Of a stretch of 64,000 nucleotides of DNA, positions 25,158 to 34,757 are shown piece after piece (position 1 is the first letter of the stretch; each line of letters opens with the position of its first letter). The translations under genes and the position numbers were made by a program. Below the pieces are notes generated by a model. The model searched no databases. It saw nothing but the letters and a program-made list of their open reading frames with translations, and was not told where the DNA came from. The stretch comes from Sphingomonadaceae bacterium (GTDB taxonomy: Bacteria > Pseudomonadota > Alphaproteobacteria > Sphingomonadales > Sphingomonadaceae): positions 37,203 to 101,202 of the forward strand of contig JAJUHA010000006.1 of NCBI GenBank assembly GCA_029268145.1. Reading direction: 5' to 3'.

Positions 25158-25254
25158 GTTTTCAGCGAACTACCATGGGACAAACTGGGACGCAACAGGA
25201 TGCTAACCCATTGAGAAATCGAAATTCGGGGATGTCCTGGGAGGGGGTGAAACC

Positions 25255-25303
25255 GGATTCATAACCCTGAGGTCGCGGGTTCAAATCCCGCCCCCGCTAC
25301 CAG
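25255..25303 (+). repeat. attR: 49-bp copy of the tRNA-Met 3' half
   Basis: It is identical to 20015-20063. Only the 3' half of the tRNA is present, without a 5' half, so this is the displaced copy left by integration. It ends 13 bp before the stop codon of the TonB receptor remnant. Confidence 0.94.
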
Positions 25304-25315
25304 GTCCCGGCGCTG

Positions 25316-26545
25316 CTAGAAGCGGAAAAGCAGGTCAACCCCGAAGGTGCGCGGCGCGTTGATCGTGCCGAACGACCAGAGGCCGAAGGTTGGGACCGGC
25401 GCGGAGCTCGCCGCGGTTCTGCCGAAGGTTGTGCCGACATCGAGCACGTGCAGGAAATAGTTGGCATTGGTGAGGTTGCGGGCAAATCCGGACAGCCGGA
25501 GGTTGCCGACCTCGACTCCGATCGAACCGTTGAGAAGGCCGAAATCGTCGACGAGCCCCGGGTTTGGGTCGTTGATCGAGGCGGTGTTGGCGACGATCGC
25601 GTAGCTGCTCTTGAAGGCATAGTTGCCATTGAACAGCAGGGTCACGCGCTCGCTGAGCGGCTGCTGCCAGTCGATGCTGAACTCCCCTGTGAGCCGCGGC
25701 GCGCGGCGCAGCAGGAAGCCGGACTTGTCAATCGGCGCCAGCTGGCCGGCAGAGGGGCCATCGAGCAACGTGCCGAGATCCTCCCAATTCTCGAAGCGGG
25801 CATCGAGGAATCCAAGGTTGAAGCCGACGGTGAGCCCGTCGATCGGCATGGCGCGCAGTTCCGCCTCGAAGCCGTTGAGACGAGCGTTTGCGGCGTTCTG
25901 GACAACGGTGACCGTGCCCGCGACCGGATCCGGGAACACGACATCTTCCTGCTTGTTCTCATACTTCATGAAGAAGGCAGCGAGATTGGCCTGAAGGCGG
26001 TTGTTGAGGATCGTCGTCTTGAGACCAAGCTCCCAGTTCTTCACTGTCTCCGGGTCATAGGGCCCGAAGGAGGAGGGGCTGGAGCCGCGCCCATTGAACC
26101 CGCCCGAGCGGAAGCCTTCCGAATAGTTGGCGTAGAGCAGGGTCTCGTCAAGCTTGTACGAGATGCCCACCCGCGGCGTGAAGGCGGACCAGCGCTGGTC
26201 CCCGTCGACTCCCGCGACATAGCCCGCCGAGGCGCGCCGGGTCTCGTTGCACTCGCCGTAGGAGATGGAGAAGGCGCTGTCATAGTCGCGGGCGTCGGGA
26301 AGACCGGTTCCGGTGCCTCCACAGGCGGACTTCCGATCCTCGAGCAGGCGTCCGCCGACGGAAAGGGTGAAGTTCTGGAACACTTCCCAGTCGGCCTGCG
26401 CAAAGCCGGCAATGCTCCGCGCCTGCTGCTGATAGTCGGTCCCGCCGACCTCCCCCCCGAAGAAGAAAGTCTGCTGGTTGTTATTGTAGCTGCTGTCGAA
26501 ATAATAGAAGCCGCCGACGAGCTGGACCGGACCGATCCGTCCCTG
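25316..26545 (-). pseudogene. TonB-dependent receptor, C-terminal part, cut off by an IS5-family insertion
   Basis: This is the second half of an outer-membrane TonB-dependent receptor. It covers most beta-barrel strands (LVGGFYYFDSSYNN, FTPRVGISYKLDETLLYANYSEGFRSGGFNG, GFEAELRAMPIDGLTVGFNLGF) and ends FGVDLLFRF with the terminal Phe of outer-membrane barrels. It lacks its own start; the frame begins inside the IS. Joining CAG|GG at the IS borders to the N-terminal part (27400-28490) restores one frame reading ELRYQGRIGPVQLVGG, of roughly 770 residues in total. It is of the type used for uptake of large or poorly permeable organic compounds in sphingomonads. Confidence 0.9.
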
Positions 26546-27399
26546 GGGTCGAGACTCAATCACAGCCAGAAGGCTACGGCGGCAGCGAGGCTTACGGCGG
26601 ATAGGAAGTTTCTGGCGAGCTTGTCGTAGCGGGTGGCGATGCGGCGGAAGTCCTTGAGGCGGCAGAACATGGCCTCGACCCGCCAGCGATCCTTGTATCT
26701 GCGTTCGTCATACTGGATCGGGCGCTTGCGGTTGCGCCGACCTGGTATCACCGGGATGGTGCCCTGCTCGCGCAAGGCAGCCCTGATGCGGTTCGCGTCA
26801 TAGCCGCGGTCAGCGATCACGCGCTTCATGCCGATGGTCTCGCCGATCAGCAGGTCTGCGCCCTTCACGTCAGATGTATTGCCGGGCGTCAGGACGAGGC
26901 GGAGTGGTCGCCCGAGGACATCGACAAGGGCGTGGATCTTCGTTGTCCTGCCGCCACGCGAGATGCCAATGGCATTGGCCCGCGCCCCCCTTTTGCGCCA
27001 CCGGCAGAGCGGTGTGCCTTGATATAGCTGCTATCGATCTGGCCTGTTTCCGCGATCCAGCCTTCCTCTGTCAGCGCCGCCAGGATACGTGTCCAGATGC
27101 CCCGGCGGCTCCACCGGTTCCAGCGATTGTAGACCGTCGTCGAAGGGCCGTATTCGGGTGGGCAGTCCGCCCAGCGGCCACCGCACTTGAGCATGTGGAT
27201 GATGCCCGAGATCACCCGGCGATCATCGACACGCCGCGCTCCGGGCTGGTTCTTCGGCAGGTGCGGCTCGATCGCAACCCATGCTTCATCCGACAACCAG
27301 AACAACGAACGCGACATTCCCAACAGCCTCCTGTTTCAGCGGAGTGTCCTTGAATCAATGTGCTCGCAGACTTTCAAGAGGCTGATTGGGTTTTGACCC
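26546..27399 (-). mobile_element. IS5-family insertion sequence (IS427-like)
   Basis: The element is 854 bp. The plus-strand left end reads GGGTCGAGACTCAATCA and the inverted right end GGGTCAAAACCCAATCA, so the terminal repeats match at 14 of 17 positions. A 2-bp TG direct repeat flanks it (26544-26545 and 27400-27401). It encodes a two-frame transposase and interrupts a TonB receptor gene. Exact ends are inferred from the repeats and from the restored receptor frame. Confidence 0.88.
26560..27323 (-). CDS. IS5-family transposase, two frames joined by -1 frameshift
   Basis: The first frame (27323-26889) encodes the N-terminal helix-turn-helix DUF4096-type half (MSRSLFWLSDEAWVAIEPHL, KCGGRWADCPPEYGPSTTVYNRW) and the first catalytic Asp region (GQIDSSYIKAHRSAGGAKGG). 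The second frame, with its stop at 26560, carries the remainder of the DDE domain (VIADRGYDANRIRAAL with the second Asp, and YKDRWRVEAMFCRLKDFRRIATRYDK with the Glu). The relation between frames is -1, and an AAAAGGGGGG run at 26994-26985 lies in the overlap, as expected for programmed shifting in IS427-group elements. It seems intact. Confidence 0.88.
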
Positions 27400-28490
27400 T
27401 GGTATCGCAGTTCCACGCTGAACTGGTCGATCTGTTGTGGACGGATGGTGTTGAAGAGGACCGCCTCGACAGCGTCGAACTCCTGGATGGCCGATTCCTT
27501 CGTATCCCGATAATTGAGCAGCGCGATGATGCTGTGGTCATCGGCAGGGTTCCAGGTCAGCTGCCCCGTGATGCTGTGGGTGTCGAGGAAGGCTTCCTGG
27601 TCGAGAGTCGTGCGCGGGCTGCGGTGATAGTCGGCGTCGCTTGCCGGCCGGCCGAGCCCGCCGAGCGCTCCGAACAGCTGGTTGGCCGTGGTCAGCGAGG
27701 TGACCGGACGGGTCGGCGTGCGGTCGCGGATGTAATCGTAGGTAAGCCACAGCTCGAGCGTGCTGGTGAGATCGACCTCGACCATCGGGGTCACCATGAA
27801 GAGGTCGTTGTCGCCCTCGCGCTGGTTGCGCACAGGGTTGAAGAAATAGCCCCCGCCCGTCAGCCCCTGGACCGCGACCTTGGCGCGGATCCGGCCGTTG
27901 GCAAAGGCGGGCAGGTCGATGACGCCCTTGATGTCGAGCTGGTCGAAGCTGCCGTAGGTGAGATTGACTCGCCCGCCGAGCTCGCCGGTCGGCTGGTTGC
28001 GCCGCACATTGACGAGCCCGCCGATCGTGTTGCGACCGAACAACGTGCCCTGGGGTCCGCGCAGCACCTCCACGGCTTCGGCATCGAAGACGTTGAGGAG
28101 CGCGCCGGTGGTCGAGGCGAGATAGACTCCGTCGAGATACACGCCGACCGGAGGGTCGAAGCTCTTCTCGACGTCGTTGAGCTGGATGCCGCGAATCGAG
28201 ATTGCTGCGGTGCCGTTGCCGAGAATCGGGTCGACAATGAGGTTGGGCGCGATACTGCCAAGATCGAGGAGATCGCGCGAGAAGCGGTTCTCGATCTGGG
28301 CCTGGCCGAGCGCCGAGACCGTGACGGGCACGTCCTGGAGCCGCTCGGCCCGGCGCTGGGCGGTCACGATGATGTCGTCGAAGCCGGTCTGCATCGCCGG
28401 ACGTTCGTCCTGGGCCCAGGCACCTGCCGGAACCAGCGCCGATGCTGCCACCAGCGCGCCACGCGACACCCGCCTCACCACTCCCCGCAT
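27400..28490 (-). pseudogene. TonB-dependent receptor, N-terminal part, cut off by the IS
   Basis: ATG 28490 follows GGGAGG and gives a signal peptide (MRGVVRRVSRGALVAASALVPAGAWA). A TonB box-like DDIIVTAQRRAE and the full plug domain follow (VPVTVSALGQAQIENRF, ISIRGIQLNDVEKSFDPPVGVYLDGVYLAS, EVLRGPQGTLFGRNTIGGLVNV), then the first barrel strands. The frame runs into the IS after RYQGQ. Without the barrel C-terminus no functional receptor can be made unless the IS excises precisely. It is divergent from the quinoprotein gene and probably belongs to the same regulon. Confidence 0.92.
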
Positions 28491-28535
28491 CGCTGCCTCC
28501 CTCGGTGCTTTGCTGCACACTTCTCGACGACGATT

Positions 28536-28558
28536 GCATCGAAATCGAAGCAAATCAA
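28536..28558 (-). promoter_or_regulatory. Operator A and putative -35 for the TonB receptor gene
   Basis: GCATCGAAATCGAAGC (28536-28551) is an imperfect palindrome (12 of 16 symmetric positions). It sits directly downstream of a TTGATT -35-like box (28553-28558, minus strand), that is, in the spacer. The same motif recurs at 36605-36620 and 43654-43669. MarR-type repressor binding is inferred. Confidence 0.6.
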
Positions 28559-28609
28559 GCCAGGCCCGGGTGTGATTGCGCTCGCTCTCCGGCGTCGCGT
28601 CGGTCCGCA

Positions 28610-28654
28610 TTGACAGCGGCGGGCCAGCCGACACATATCCATATCGATTGATCC
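28610..28654 (+). promoter_or_regulatory. Putative promoter of the quinoprotein operon with a degenerate operator
   Basis: TTGACA (28610-28615) is followed after 17 bp by ACATAT (28633-28638), then by CCATATCGATTGATCC (28639-28654), which matches the island's operator motif at 10 of 16 positions with the half-sites CAT and TTGAT kept. It lies 14-58 bp upstream of the start codon. Confidence 0.5.
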
Positions 28655-28667
28655 GGGAGGGATCGGC

Positions 28668-30587
28668 ATGGAGGGAGGCAAGCCGCTTCTGGCGGGATTC
28701 GCCCTTCTGGCAGCCGTGCTCGGCGTGGCTGGGCTCGGCGCCGGCGGCGCTGCTGCGCCGCCTTCGGAGACGCTGCGTTCGACCGAGGATTTCGCAACAG
28801 CCGACGGGTTGATCACCGATCGTGAGAAGCTTCCGGGCGCGACCCTGTGGCAATCGGCCTGTTCAGCCTGCCACATGGGGGCGGTCGCCAAGGCGCCGCA
28901 CCTCCAGTGGCTCGAGATGATGCCGCCGGCCGCCATCGTCCGCGCGCTCACCAGCGGTGTGATGGCCGAGCAGGGACGCGCGCTTTCGCCGGCACAGCGC
29001 CTGGCGCTCGCCGAGTACATCACCCGGCGCCCGCTGAAAGGCGGACTGCCGCCGGAGGCCCATGCGCCGCGCTGCGCGTCTCCCAGCCCCCTCACTAGCT
29101 GGACGGCGCCGGTCCCCAAGGTCGGCTGGGGCCATGATGCCCGCCGGTTCGTCGCCGACGGCGGCATTGCTGCCGCTGACCTGCCACGCCTGGAGCTCAG
29201 GTGGGCCTATGTCTTTCCCAATGCCACGCGGGCCCGATCGCAGCCGGCGATTGCGGCCGGCACCGTCTTCGTCGGCGGCGAGGATGGCCGTGTCATGGCG
29301 CTCGATCTCGCGACTGGCTGCGAGCGCTGGGCGTTCCAGGCCTCGGCCGAAGTGCGCACCGGGATCGTCCTCGGCCAGGGACCCGGCGGTCGTCGCTACG
29401 CCTGGTTCGGGGACATTCTGGGCCGCCTCTACGCGCTCGACGCGCGGAGCGGCCGGCTGGTCTGGGCGAAGCGGATGGACGACCACCCGAGCGCGACGCT
29501 GACCGCGACACCGCTGCTGCATGGCGACCGCCTCGTCGTGCCGGTCTCCTCGCTCGAAGTCGTGCCCGCCGCCGACCCCGCCTACCCCTGCTGCACTTTC
29601 CGTGGCGCGACGGTTGCGCTCGATGCCTGGAGCGGTCGCGAGATCTGGCGTTTCCACCCCATCCCCGAGCCGCCGCAAGCGCGTGGCACGACGCCGGCCG
29701 GAACGCCGGTCTTCGGACCTTCGGGCGCTCCGATGTGGGTCAGCCCGACGGTCGATCCGTCCGGCGCCATGCTTTTTCTGGCCAGCGGCCAGAACTATTC
29801 GAGCCCGGCAGACGCGAACAGCAACGCCATCTTCGCCGTCGACGCCCTGACCGGAGCACGGCGCTGGCAGCGGCAGACCATCCCCCGCGACGCCTGGAAT
29901 GTCGCCTGCATGATGGCCGACAATCCCAACTGCCCTCAGGAGCGCGGGCCCGATCTCGATCACAGCGCCTCGATCCTTCCCGTGACGCTTCCGAACGGGC
30001 GCACCCTGCTCGTTGCCGGGCACAAGACCGGGCAAGTGTTTGGGCTCGATCCGTCGGACGGCCGGCTGCTCTGGAGGACGAGGGTCGGCCGGGGCAGCAT
30101 CCAGGGCGGTGTGCACTTCGGCCTCGCGGTCGAGGACACGACTGTCTACGTGCCGATCAACGACATGAACAACACGCGCAACGGCGAGGCGCTCGACCCG
30201 TCCACGGCGCGGCCAGGCATGCACGCCCTCGATGCCGAGACGGGCCGGTTGCTTTGGAGCAATGTGATTGAGAACCGGTGCGGCGCTTCCCGTCCCTTCT
30301 GCGATCCTGGCGTCTCGGCCGCCGTCACTGCGGTTCCGGGTGCGGTCATCGCCGGCCATCTGGATGGCGTGATCCGCGCCTATGCGCGGGAGGACGGTCG
30401 GATCCTGTTCAGCTTCGACACGCGTCGCGAGGTCACGGGGGTCAACGGCATCCGCGGGCGGGGCGGCAGCATGTCCGGGCCCGGCGCGGCCGTCGGCGAG
30501 GGCCATGTCGTCATTCCGTCGGGGTATGGCCTCTATTTTCACGAGCCGGGAAACGTGCTTCTCGTGTTCGCGCCGCGCAGCGGATGA
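28668..30587 (+). CDS. Cytochrome c/PQQ beta-propeller dehydrogenase, polyvinyl-alcohol-dehydrogenase type
   Basis: The 639-residue periplasmic quinoprotein has a signal peptide, a single c-type haem domain with CSACH near residue 67, and a PQQ-binding eight-bladed propeller with repeats such as [19 protein letters not shown] and [18 protein letters not shown]. The vicinal cysteines in [17 protein letters not shown] and the segment [16 protein letters not shown] closely resemble polyvinyl alcohol dehydrogenase (cytochrome) from Sphingomonas. It should oxidise an alcohol and pass electrons to its own haem. The true substrate is unknown. ATG 28668 has GGGAGGG upstream. The molybdenum hydroxylase genes follow after 25 bp. 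Confidence 0.88.
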   Translation: MEGGKPLLAGFALLAAVLGVAGLGAGGAAAPPSETLRSTEDFATADGLITDREKLPGATLWQSACSACHMGAVAKAPHLQWLEMMPPAAIVRALTSGVMAEQGRALSPAQRLALAEYITRRPLKGGLPPEAHAPRCASPSPLTSWTAPVPKVGWGHDARRFVADGGIAAADLPRLELRWAYVFPNATRARSQPAIAAGTVFVGGEDGRVMALDLATGCERWAFQASAEVRTGIVLGQGPGGRRYAWFGDILGRLYALDARSGRLVWAKRMDDHPSATLTATPLLHGDRLVVPVSSLEVVPAADPAYPCCTFRGATVALDAWSGREIWRFHPIPEPPQARGTTPAGTPVFGPSGAPMWVSPTVDPSGAMLFLASGQNYSSPADANSNAIFAVDALTGARRWQRQTIPRDAWNVACMMADNPNCPQERGPDLDHSASILPVTLPNGRTLLVAGHKTGQVFGLDPSDGRLLWRTRVGRGSIQGGVHFGLAVEDTTVYVPINDMNNTRNGEALDPSTARPGMHALDAETGRLLWSNVIENRCGASRPFCDPGVSAAVTAVPGAVIAGHLDGVIRAYAREDGRILFSFDTRREVTGVNGIRGRGGSMSGPGAAVGEGHVVIPSGYGLYFHEPGNVLLVFAPRSG

Positions 30588-30612
30588 GCCATGGCGCCGG
30601 GGAGGGGATGAG

Positions 30613-31116
30613 ATGGAGATGAGGCTCGAGGTCAACGGCACCGCACACCGGCTCGACCTGCCCGAGCGGACCCTCCTCGTCCATGCGCTGCGCGATCAGC
30701 TGCGGCTGACCGGTACCCACATCGGCTGCGACACCAGCCAGTGCGGTGCCTGCACGGTCCATCTCGACGGCGTGGCGGTGAAGAGCTGCACCATGCTCGC
30801 GGTGCAGGCCGAGGGGAGGCGCATCACGACCATCGAAGGCCTCGCGAAGGACGGGGCGCTCCATCCGATGCAGTTGGCCTTTCACATCCACCATGGGCTC
30901 CAGTGCGGCTACTGCACGCCGGGGATGATCATGGCCGGGCTCGACATCGTGCGCCGGCACCCGCGGCCGGACCTCGGGACCATCCGTGCCGAGCTCGAAG
31001 GCAATCTTTGCCGCTGCACAGGCTACCACAACATCATCCGCGCAATTGCCGCTGGCGCGGAGGCCATGGCCGCAGCTGCGACCGGCGAACGCCCCGGGGA
31101 AGGACAGGGTCAATGA
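30613..31116 (+). CDS. Molybdenum hydroxylase small subunit, 2Fe-2S protein
   Basis: The 167-residue iron-sulfur subunit belongs to the xanthine dehydrogenase/aldehyde oxidase family. The plant-type 2Fe-2S domain has [15 protein letters not shown], and the second helical domain has [12 protein letters not shown] and CRCTGYHNI. It moves electrons from the molybdenum centre to FAD. The start at 30613 is preceded by GGAGGGGATG. It overlaps the large-subunit start by 4 bp (ATGA). Confidence 0.93.
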   Translation: MEMRLEVNGTAHRLDLPERTLLVHALRDQLRLTGTHIGCDTSQCGACTVHLDGVAVKSCTMLAVQAEGRRITTIEGLAKDGALHPMQLAFHIHHGLQCGYCTPGMIMAGLDIVRRHPRPDLGTIRAELEGNLCRCTGYHNIIRAIAAGAEAMAAAATGERPGEGQGQ

Positions 31117-33485
31117 ACGCGCCGCCTGCTCCGCCGCTCAGGAAGTTCGGCACTGCCGTTCCGCGACTGGAGGACCGCCGCTTCCTGATGGGCGCGGGCA
31201 ACTATGTCGATGACCAGCTGTTTCCCGGCCAGACTTGGGCTGCCTTCGTCCGCTCGCCCCACGGCCATGCCGCGATCCGCTCCATCGACACCCGGGCTGC
31301 CCGCGCCGCGCCCGGCGTGATCGCGGTGCTGACCGGCGCCGACTTCGCGTCGCTTCCGCCCATGCCGTGCGGCTGGATGATCCATTCCCGCGACGGCGAG
31401 CCGATGCGGGTGGGCGAGCGGCGCGTGGTGGCGACCCAGCGGGTCCGCTACGTCGGCGAGCCGGTGGCAGTGGTGATTGCCGAAAGCCGCGATGCCGCCC
31501 GCGACGCCGCAGACCTCGTCGAGGTGGACTGGGACGAGCTTCCCGCCGTTGCCGATGTCGCGGCGGCAGCCGCCGACGGCGCGCCCGAACTTCATGCCAA
31601 TGCGCCGGGAAACCTCGCGTTTGACTGGGAGCTGGGAGATTCGGCGGCGGTCGAGGCGGCGATGGCGCGGTCGGCGCATTGTGTCACGCTCACGCTGCGC
31701 AACAACCGGCTCGTTCCCAACGCCATCGAGCCGCGCGCGATCAATGCCCGCTGGGATCCGGTCGAGGAGAAACTCGACATCCGCATGACCCACCAGAATC
31801 CCATCGGGATGCGGATGTTCTATGCTGCGGTCTATGGCCTTGCCGCCGAACATAGGCTGCGGATCGTCTCGCCCGATGTCGGCGGCGGCTTCGGCTCCAA
31901 GGCGCACAACTATCCCGAGGAAGTGGCCGTTGCCTTTGCCGCGAAGCTGGTGGGCCGTCCGGTCAAGTGGACAGCGGAGCGAACCGAGGCCTTTCTCACC
32001 GACGCGCACGGCCGCGACCATCTCTCGACGGCGACACTGGCGCTCGACCCCGATGGCCGGTTCCTCGCGCTTCGCGTCGATACGCTGGCGGCCATGGGCG
32101 CCTATCTCTCCAGCACTGGCTCGCTCATTCCGACCTACATGTATGCGACCATGCTGTCGGGTCAGTATGCCATCCCCGCCATTCACTGCCGGACCCGCGC
32201 GATCTACACCAACACCGCGCCCGTCGATGCCTATCGCGGCGCCGGCCGGCCCGAGGCGGCCTATCTGGTCGAGCGGATGGTCGGGCTTGCCGCCCGGCGG
32301 CTCGCGATCGACGAGGCCGAGATCCGCCGCCGCAACCTCATCCGCCACTTTCCGTACCGGACGCCGGTCGAATGGGTCTATGACAGCGGCAACTACGAGG
32401 CCGGGCTTGACCAGGCCTTGGCGCTTGCCGACTGGGCCGGCTTTCCGGCGCGCAAGGCCGAGGCCGCAGCGCGTGGCCGGCTCCGGGGCATCGGCATGTC
32501 CGCCTATGTCGAGGCCTGCGGGATCGGGCCATCGGCCATTCTCGCGAGGCTGGGGGCGGGCGCTGGCATGTGGGACTCGGCGGAAGTCCGCGTCCATCCG
32601 GCCGGGACCGTTGAAGTGCTTTCGGGGGCCCACTCCCATGGTCAGGGTCATGCCACCGCCATCGCCCAGCTGGTCGCCGACCGGTTCGGGATACCGATGG
32701 AGCAGGTCTCGGTCATCCAGGGCGACACCGACCGGATCCAGGCTGGGACCGGCACCTACGGCTCGCGCGCTTCGGTGGGCATGAGCGCGACGGCGCGCGC
32801 CTGCGACCGCATCATCGAGAAGGCGAAGCGGATCGCCGGCCACCTGCTTGCGGTGCCGGCGGAGACGGTCGATTTCGCCGACGGCCTCTTCGCCAGCGCC
32901 GCCACAAACGCCACCCTCAGCTTCGGCGAGCTCGCCTTCGCCGCCCATGCCGCGAGCGGGTTCCCGACCGACGAGATCGAGCCGGGCCTCGTGGCCCAGA
33001 GCTTCTTCGACCCGCCCAACTTCACCTTCCCGAGCGGTGTTCACGTCGCCGAGATCGAGATCGATCCCGAGACCGGGCAGACCGAGGTCGTCGGCTTTGC
33101 GGCGGCTGACGATTTCGGTGTGCTGGCCAATCCGATGATCGTCGAGGGGCAGGTCATGGGCGGCGTGGCCCAGGGGCTCGGCCAGGCGCTGCTGGAGACT
33201 TGCGTCTACGATCCGGAGACGGCCCAGCTCATGACGGCGAGCTTCATGGACTATGCCATGCCCCGGGCCGACAGTTTCCCCGAGCTTCGGCTCGGCTTCG
33301 GCTGCACGCCTTCGCCCTCCAATCCGCTCGGGATGAAGGGCTGCGGCGAGGCCGGCGCGATCGGCGCGCCAGCGGCCGTCATCAACGCCGTCTGCCACGC
33401 GCTTGACATTGACCACATCGACATGCCGGCGACGGCCGAGCGGGTGTGGGAGATCCTCGAGGCCCGCCGGCGGGAGCAGGGCTGA
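31113..33485 (+). CDS. Molybdenum hydroxylase large subunit (xanthine dehydrogenase family)
   Basis: This 790-residue molybdopterin cytosine dinucleotide-type catalytic subunit hydroxylates aldehydes or N-heterocycles with water as the oxygen source. It shows [22 protein letters not shown] at the N-terminus, [44 protein letters not shown], and the catalytic Glu in [19 protein letters not shown]. There is no CSFR loop, so it is not a true CO dehydrogenase. It is coupled by overlaps to both small and FAD subunits, and the operon begins with the quinoprotein. Confidence 0.92.
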   Translation: MNAPPAPPLRKFGTAVPRLEDRRFLMGAGNYVDDQLFPGQTWAAFVRSPHGHAAIRSIDTRAARAAPGVIAVLTGADFASLPPMPCGWMIHSRDGEPMRVGERRVVATQRVRYVGEPVAVVIAESRDAARDAADLVEVDWDELPAVADVAAAAADGAPELHANAPGNLAFDWELGDSAAVEAAMARSAHCVTLTLRNNRLVPNAIEPRAINARWDPVEEKLDIRMTHQNPIGMRMFYAAVYGLAAEHRLRIVSPDVGGGFGSKAHNYPEEVAVAFAAKLVGRPVKWTAERTEAFLTDAHGRDHLSTATLALDPDGRFLALRVDTLAAMGAYLSSTGSLIPTYMYATMLSGQYAIPAIHCRTRAIYTNTAPVDAYRGAGRPEAAYLVERMVGLAARRLAIDEAEIRRRNLIRHFPYRTPVEWVYDSGNYEAGLDQALALADWAGFPARKAEAAARGRLRGIGMSAYVEACGIGPSAILARLGAGAGMWDSAEVRVHPAGTVEVLSGAHSHGQGHATAIAQLVADRFGIPMEQVSVIQGDTDRIQAGTGTYGSRASVGMSATARACDRIIEKAKRIAGHLLAVPAETVDFADGLFASAATNATLSFGELAFAAHAASGFPTDEIEPGLVAQSFFDPPNFTFPSGVHVAEIEIDPETGQTEVVGFAAADDFGVLANPMIVEGQVMGGVAQGLGQALLETCVYDPETAQLMTASFMDYAMPRADSFPELRLGFGCTPSPSNPLGMKGCGEAGAIGAPAAVINAVCHALDIDHIDMPATAERVWEILEARRREQG

Positions 33486-34288
33486 TGCACGCCTTCGCCT
33501 ATTGCCGACCGGCTGCGCTCGCCGACGCGCTGCGGGAACTCGCCGCGGATGCTGAGGCGCGGCCGCTGGCAGGCGGCCAGACCCTTTTGCCCGTGATGCG
33601 GGCGCGGCTGGCAGCCCCTTCGCGGCTGGTCGATCTCGCGCGCGTGCGCGAGCTGACCGGCATTGCCGCGGCGCCCGGGGGTCTGCGGCTCGGGGCGATG
33701 GAAACCCACGCAGCGATCGCCGAACACCCGGCCGTGAAGCGGCTCGCTCCCGCGCTGGCACGGCTTGCCGGCGGAATCGGCGACCCGCAGGTGCGCAACC
33801 GTGGCACGATCGGTGGCAGCCTCGCCAACAATGATCCCGCCGCCTGCTACCCGGCCGCCTTGCTCGCGCTGGGAGCCGCAATCGAGACCGACCGGCGAAC
33901 GCTCGCCGCCGAAGACTTCTTCACCGGCCTGTTCGCCACCGCGCTCGCTCCCGGCGAGCTGGTCGTGGCCGTGCAGGTGCCCGCGGCCCCGGCCGCAGCC
34001 TATGTGAAGTTCCCCCAGCCGGCTTCGCGCTTCGCCCTCGTCGGCGCCTTCGTCCTCCGGACCGAGGCCGGCTATCGAGTCGCCATCACTGGCGGCGGCA
34101 TGGGCGTGTTCCGCTGGACCGAGGCGGAGGCCGCGCTCGACTCCGGTGCGACGGGCGCCGATCTTGCCGGGGTTCCGCTTGACCCGGAGCTGTTCACGGG
34201 CGATCTTCACGCCTCGGCACGCTATCGGCGGGCGCTAGCGCGGGTGGCGGTGGCGCGGGCTCTTGCCGATCCCGCCTTCGCGGCCTGA
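33485..34288 (+). CDS. Molybdenum hydroxylase FAD subunit
   Basis: The 267-residue medium subunit has the FAD-binding PLAGGQTLLPVMRARLAAPS and GDPQVRNRGTIGGSLANNDPAACYPAALLAL, typical of the CoxM/XdhB family. It overlaps the large-subunit stop by one base (TGATG). It ends in a 95-bp convergent overlap with the marR gene, so both proteins share coding DNA there. Confidence 0.92.
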   Translation: MHAFAYCRPAALADALRELAADAEARPLAGGQTLLPVMRARLAAPSRLVDLARVRELTGIAAAPGGLRLGAMETHAAIAEHPAVKRLAPALARLAGGIGDPQVRNRGTIGGSLANNDPAACYPAALLALGAAIETDRRTLAAEDFFTGLFATALAPGELVVAVQVPAAPAAAYVKFPQPASRFALVGAFVLRTEAGYRVAITGGGMGVFRWTEAEAALDSGATGADLAGVPLDPELFTGDLHASARYRRALARVAVARALADPAFAA

Positions 34289-34757
34289 CGCCTCGGGCTG
34301 CCGGAGCCATTGCTGCCAGCGCCCGGTCCATCCGCCGGAGTGCCGCGCGCACGGTCTCGACCTCTTCGCTGCCAATGGCCTCGAGCAGCGCATCGGTCAC
34401 CGAGCGGCTGAGCGCGTTGGCCGCGCGCGCCACCTCCCGGCCGCGCGGCGTCAGCGCCGAGAGGATGATCCGGCTGTCCTCGGGCGCCGTGCTGCGGGCG
34501 AGATAGCCCAGCGCTTCCAGCCGCTTCACCTGGTGGGAGATGGTCGACTGCGGCAGCGCCATGGTGCGGACGATCTCGCCGAGCGACATCGGTCCGCGCT
34601 CGAGGATCGCGACCAGCATGCGCGATGTGACGAGATCGATCTCGAGCTCGTCGAAGCGCGGATTGCACACTCGCTGGAGCTGGGCGTTGATGCGGTGAAC
34701 GAGGAACGAGATCCGGTCCTCGAGCGGTGGCAGGCGGGGGCGGGCGCGGGTGGTCAT
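34194..34757 (-). CDS. MarR-family transcriptional regulator
   Basis: The 187-residue regulator has a winged helix typical of MarR (MSLGEIVRTMALPQSTISHQVKRLEALGYLARSTAPEDSRI...), where the wing contains DSRIILSALTPRG. It ends in an arginine/proline-rich tail that lies in the region overlapping the molybdenum-hydroxylase FAD gene; a longer tail than usual. It starts within the MFS stop (ATGA) and is therefore last in the VOC-MFS-marR operon. It is the only regulator in the island and the best candidate for the shared palindromic operators, probably released by a pathway substrate. Confidence 0.88.
   Translation of the reverse strand: MTTRARPRLPPLEDRISFLVHRINAQLQRVCNPRFDELEIDLVTSRMLVAILERGPMSLGEIVRTMALPQSTISHQVKRLEALGYLARSTAPEDSRIILSALTPRGREVARAANALSRSVTDALLEAIGSEEVETVRAALRRMDRALAAMAPAARGVRPRRRDRQEPAPPPPALAPADSVPRREDRP

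Larger units (their letters stand above)
20015..25303 (-). mobile_element. Integrative element in tRNA-Met (P4-like, no visible cargo or virion genes)
   Basis: It is about 5.24 kb between the two 49-bp att repeats. All five recognised genes read leftwards: integrase, small unknown protein, AlpA, DUF3631 ATPase, Toprim primase. Start/stop overlaps of 4 bp link several of them. There are no capsid, tail, conjugation, toxin or resistance genes. It carries an iteron array and repeated GGGTAAC sites near both ends. The module fits a minimal satellite or plasmid-like integrative element able to excise and replicate; that activity is inferred. Confidence 0.9.

Noticed and set aside
20015..25303. A complete prophage
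   Set aside because: No capsid, portal, terminase, tail or lysis genes are present; only integration and replication functions.
31113..33485. Aerobic CO dehydrogenase large subunit (coxL)
   Set aside because: The gene order resembles cox, but the CSFR active-site loop of true CO dehydrogenase is absent; [10 protein letters not shown] indicates the wider aldehyde-oxidase/xanthine-dehydrogenase family.
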